Source: Ignavibacteriaceae bacterium
GTDB taxonomy: Bacteria; Bacteroidota; Ignavibacteria; Ignavibacteriales; Ignavibacteriaceae
Length of the DNA: 46,096 bases
Direction: 5' to 3'
NCBI GenBank assembly: GCA_020848375.1
Contig: JADLAF010000047.1
Coordinates: 1 to 46,096 of the forward strand
Part shown: positions 44,062 through 46,096 of the stretch, in pieces
How positions within the stretch are numbered: position 1 is the stretch's first letter
Layout: every line of letters starts with the position of its first letter
Notes under the pieces: model-generated
Databases searched by the model: none
Seen by the model: the letters and a program-made list of their open reading frames with translations, nothing else
Told to the model about the DNA's origin: nothing
Position numbers and translations under genes: made by a program

Positions 44062-44555
44062 GGATAAAAGATATACCGGTTGGATCTGCCGTGCTGACTG
44101 ATGCAAATATCCTAGTCTATGCAAATCAGCAGAAATCAAAAGAATGTATGGATCTGGTTACAAGGTGTGCTGATTTGGAGATTACAGTTCTTCTGACGAC
44201 ACATATTTTCTCTGAAATAATGCATGCACTTATGCTGAATGAGGCGCGAAGCAGGGGGTTGTTAACTGGAAATAATCCTGCACGAAAACTCAGTGAAAAA
44301 CCTACACTCATTCAATCCCTCACTGACTATCAGAATAAAGCACGTAAAATAATCACTGCAGGTTTCATTATTGAGCCTGTTGTCAAGGAGGATTTTTTCT
44401 CAGCATTAACGATTCAGAAGCAATATGGACTGCTTACGAACGACTCATTACTCATAGCTGCTGCACACCGATTGGGAATCAAGGCAATCGCCTCTGCCGA
44501 TAAAGCATTCAGAAACATCCCCTCGATTGACCTTTACGAGCCGGGGGATTTGTAG
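44058..44555 (+). CDS. PIN-domain toxin (VapC-like ribonuclease)
   Basis: Predicted Mg2+-dependent RNase of the PIN fold. The 165 residues keep four acidic positions: Asp15 in VLTDANILVY, Glu53 in FSEIMHAL, Asp129 in LLTNDSLLIAAA and Asp148 in IASADKAF. This layout equals the VapC active site, so the toxin looks intact. It is a little longer than typical VapC (about 130-140 residues) because of a loop with GNNPARKLSEKPTLIQ (about 70-90). Translationally coupled to the RHH antitoxin. VapC proteins usually cut tRNA or rRNA; the target here is unknown. Confidence 0.87.
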   Translation: MRIKDIPVGSAVLTDANILVYANQQKSKECMDLVTRCADLEITVLLTTHIFSEIMHALMLNEARSRGLLTGNNPARKLSEKPTLIQSLTDYQNKARKIITAGFIIEPVVKEDFFSALTIQKQYGLLTNDSLLIAAAHRLGIKAIASADKAFRNIPSIDLYEPGDL

Positions 44556-44652
44556 GGGGGGCTTGAACCAATTTAAGAATTTATCTCTGACTATTTAATA
44601 AATTGACCTGAGTTTTGAACCAGTAATACTACCTGACAATAGAAGAAAGTTG

Positions 44653-45102
44653 ATGAACGTAATGAACAGCGAAATTATCATATACCAAAACTCTGAAGGA
44701 AACATAAAAATAGATGTTCGTCTGGAGGAAGAAACTGTTTGGTTAACTCAAGAACAGATGGCAACACTTTTCGGAAAAGGCAGGAGCTCCATTGCCGAAC
44801 ATATTGGGAATGTATTTGATGAGAGAGAATTAGAACAATCCCGAACCTGTCGGAAATTCCGACAAGTTCGAAAGGAAGGGGGGAGAACAGTAGAAGGGAG
44901 GTTGATCACTTTAATCTTGATGTAATAATTTTGGTGGGGTACCTGGTAAAGTCACCCCAGGGCATACAGTTCCGTATTTGGGCCACCCAACGGCTAAAAG
45001 AGTACATTATAAAGGGTTTTACCCTGAATGATGATCGTTTTAAGACAGGGAGTTCGATGAACTACATTTCTGCTTTTTGTGGCTTTACGGTTAGATGTTA
45101 AA
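44653..45102 (+). pseudogene. RhuM-family gene, frameshifted and truncated
   Basis: Frame 1 from ATG 44653 (a TTG at 44650 also exists) encodes IIYQNSEGNIKIDVRLEEETVWLTQEQMATLFGKGRSSIAEHIGNVFDERELE, the N-terminus of RhuM/virulence-protein family members. It runs to a stop at 44925 only after nonsense residues. From about 44895 the next frame continues the family: DHFNLDVIILVGYLVKS, then QFRIWATQRLKEYIIKGFTLNDDRFKTGS, stopping at 45102. Loss of one A near 44895 (GAAAGGG to GAAGGG) would join them. The family is about 330 residues; the C-terminal half is missing. RhuM proteins are linked to accessory islands and often to toxin-antitoxin loci; their function is unsettled. Confidence 0.85.
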
Positions 45103-45113
45103 ACAATTGCAAC

Positions 45114-45152
45114 AGGGTCAAAAGAGACCATAAATAATCATGTTTTGACCCT
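45114..45152. repeat. Imperfectly placed 10-bp inverted repeat
   Basis: AGGGTCAAAA (45114-45123) and TTTTGACCCT (45143-45152) are exact reverse complements across a 19-nt loop. It lies in the non-coding stretch 45103-45241 between the RhuM remnant and the HEPN gene. It may be a transcription end signal or a scar. No T run follows directly. Apart from this and the promoter, I see nothing else in that stretch. Confidence 0.5.
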
Positions 45153-45188
45153 CAAGAGTAGATGGATTTATGGGGTGGTGGGGGGCAC

Positions 45189-45219
45189 TTTAAAGGGGTT
45201 TTTTCGTATTTTAAATTTG
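45189..45219 (+). promoter_or_regulatory. Candidate promoter of the HEPN-MNT pair
   Basis: TTTA (45189-45192), a 19-nt spacer and TAAATTTG (45212-45219, exact TAnnTTTG) fit the Bacteroidetes-type promoter, 22 nt before the HEPN start. Confidence 0.45.
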
Positions 45220-45241
45220 CATATTTAATTATAAAGCAGGT

Positions 45242-45631
45242 ATGACCAAAAAGGAATACATAGATTATTGGTGTAAATCTTCAAATGAAGATGTTAAAAG
45301 CATGCATGCGATTTTCAATTCAGGCAGATATGATTGGGCTTTATTTGTAGGTCATCTTGCGGTCGAGAAATCCCTCAAAGCCCTTTGGATTAAGAATAAT
45401 GAGTCGGATTTTCCACCGAGGACACATAATCTTTTAAAACTTGCAATAGAAGCTAAGTATGAACTCTCCGAAACTGAGAAATTGTTGTTTATGGAATTAA
45501 ATGATTTTCATCTTGAATCACGGTACCCGGATTATAAATTCGATTTTTATGAAAAATGTACAAAAGAGTTTGCTACGGAATATATTATGAAGATTTCAGA
45601 ACTACAGATATGTATTCTAAAGAAGATATAA
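45242..45631 (+). CDS. HEPN-domain protein
   Basis: Partner of the nucleotidyltransferase that follows, in a HEPN-MNT toxin-antitoxin-type pair. The 129 residues are all-helical in appearance: YWCKSSNEDVKSMHAIFNSGRYDWALFVGHLAVEKSLKALWI, then FPPRTHNLLKLA and LNDFHLESRYPDYKFDF, which match the Pfam HEPN family (helix with AVEKSLKAL, THNLxxL and RYPD motifs). The Rx4-6H RNase motif seen in active HepT toxins is not evident after Arg in ESRYPDYK. The gene is visibly AT-rich compared with the housekeeping genes, a hint of transfer. It overlaps the MNT gene by 22 nt. Confidence 0.88.
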   Translation: MTKKEYIDYWCKSSNEDVKSMHAIFNSGRYDWALFVGHLAVEKSLKALWIKNNESDFPPRTHNLLKLAIEAKYELSETEKLLFMELNDFHLESRYPDYKFDFYEKCTKEFATEYIMKISELQICILKKI

Positions 45632-45921
45632 ACAAAATAATTGATAAATTAATTCAACTTATCTCGCCTGAATTTCCTTTAAGTTCAGTTTACCTTTTTG
45701 GCTCTTATGCTCAAGGCAACGCGGATGAGTATAGTGATATTGATCTTGCTATTGTCTCAGATCGTTTTGAAGGGAGCAGATTTTTTGATAAGAAAAAACT
45801 GCATAAATATATCCTCCAGACTTCCATTGATTTGGAAATTCATCCCTTCAAAACAGAAGACTTTACTTCGGAGAATCCATTTGTAAGAGAGATTTTAAGG
45901 ACAGGGAAAAGAATTCTCTGA
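45610..45921 (+). CDS. MNT-type minimal nucleotidyltransferase
   Basis: Predicted nucleotidyltransferase of the MntA/MNT class; homologues AMPylate their HEPN partner to neutralise it. I chose ATG 45610, giving 103 residues and starting at helix MYSKEDINKIIDKLIQL; the frame is open to 45556 but the extra residues overlap HEPN coding sequence and fit no family. The active site is GSYAQGNADEYSDIDLAIVS (Gly31-Ser32, Asp43, Asp45) plus a third acidic residue, Asp74, in SIDLEIHPF. All key residues are present, so it should be active. It overlaps the HEPN gene, so the two are co-translated. Confidence 0.88.
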   Translation: MYSKEDINKIIDKLIQLISPEFPLSSVYLFGSYAQGNADEYSDIDLAIVSDRFEGSRFFDKKKLHKYILQTSIDLEIHPFKTEDFTSENPFVREILRTGKRIL

Positions 45922-45930
45922 TCAGCTCTG

Positions 45931-46096
45931 TCATTCTTCCCGCTCCCATTTCTTTTCATCCCGTGCCTCGGAAATTATCCTGACTACTTTTACTCCGGTT
46001 TGTTCATTGGTTGAGGTAAAACGTCCATAGTACCATTTCTGTTCGGTCTGATAAGCAACCTCGGATACTTTAATATCCCTGACAATGTCATATCCG
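45931..46096 (-). CDS. 3' end of an unrecognised gene (cut by window edge)
   Basis: A minus-strand frame is open from the window edge to a TGA at 45931-45933, giving the last 54 residues of a protein. It reads IKVSEVAYQTEQKWYYGRF in the middle and ends VVRIISEARDEKKWEREE. Residue use is like a real protein (balanced, no repeats). The end faintly recalls toxin-type RIISAR motifs, but the preceding residues do not fit BrnT, so I give no function. It is convergent with the MNT gene, separated by 9 nt. It could be another member of the accessory cluster. Confidence 0.6.
   Translation of the reverse strand, partial: GYDIVRDIKVSEVAYQTEQKWYYGRFTSTNEQTGVKVVRIISEARDEKKWEREE

Noticed and set aside
44573-44622. 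Direct repeat TTGAACCA (44573-44580 and 44615-44622) as an attachment or insertion scar
   Set aside because: Eight bases 42 nt apart are likely chance, and no mobile gene lies between them.
44837-44863. Near-perfect inverted repeat GAACCTGTCGGAA / TTCCGACAAGTTC as a mobile palindrome
   Set aside because: It encodes the CRKFRQ stretch normal for RhuM proteins, so the symmetry can come from codons; one mismatch and no second copy seen.
44650-44925. A 91-residue intact small RhuM-like protein
   Set aside because: The family match resumes in another frame directly after it, and its last residues are unrelated to the family; it is the first piece of a pseudogene.
45931-46096. BrnT-type toxin at the window end
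   Set aside because: Only VVRIIS recalls BrnT; the preceding residues do not fit and the rest of the gene is outside the window.

Overview
The window looks like a chromosomal segment from the Ignavibacteria, or a near relative in the Bacteroidota/Chlorobiota (FCB) group. Five secreted proteins end in the type IX secretion (T9SS) sorting module with the motif YPNPFNPS/A/V. Three of these also carry the 'PVELTSF...ETNNxGFE...YRLKQIDFDGxFxYS' module that is very common in Ignavibacteria. A bacillithiol deacetylase, a DUF4783 protein, weak or absent Shine-Dalgarno sites at many starts, and several TAnnTTTG-type promoter elements agree with this. The placement is an inference from protein style; no rRNA is present.

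Layout. 1-9.8 kb is a plus-strand housekeeping block: the 3' part of lon, a free methionine-R-sulfoxide reductase and dnaX with 3-nt gaps; then cmk, ispH and rpsA ending at a clear terminator; then mtaB and a small exported membrane protein. 9.9-13.7 kb is a minus-strand operon of three T9SS cargo proteins, two of them paralogues with an odd C-x-C-H motif. 13.9-17.9 kb has bshB1 facing an acyl-CoA synthetase and an NagX/DUF5009-type membrane protein, with a perfect 28-bp palindrome at the convergence point. 18-26.2 kb is rich in cell-wall enzymes: a PBP4-type carboxypeptidase, a beta-propeller protein, a multidomain secreted amidase, a GHL10-type glycoside hydrolase and an RlpA-type lipoprotein. 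26.2-29.2 kb holds an aldo/keto reductase, yajQ, tRNA-Pro(CGG) and an OmpA-family protein.

29.4-40.6 kb is one tightly packed minus-strand operon of six genes, several overlapping: FN3 lipoprotein, DUF4783 protein, a 1291-residue NtrY-like histidine kinase, an AddA/RecB-like helicase-nuclease with an AddB-like Cys4 signature, an amidase lipoprotein, and a SpmA-SpmB-type fusion with an exported insert. Next comes the pyrimidine operon pyrR-pyrB-pyrC (minus), with a terminator and a possible leader ORF.

43.7-46.1 kb is an accessory region: an RHH-PIN toxin-antitoxin pair with a 14-bp-arm palindrome touching its -35 box, a RhuM-family gene broken by a one-base frameshift and truncated, a HEPN-MNT pair, and the 3' end of an unrecognised minus-strand gene. 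I saw no CRISPR array, transposase or rRNA. No wholly new system is proven here. The strongest candidates for a second look are the six-gene envelope/DNA-repair operon, the twin CxCH secreted proteins, and the compact toxin-antitoxin cluster with its visible operator.
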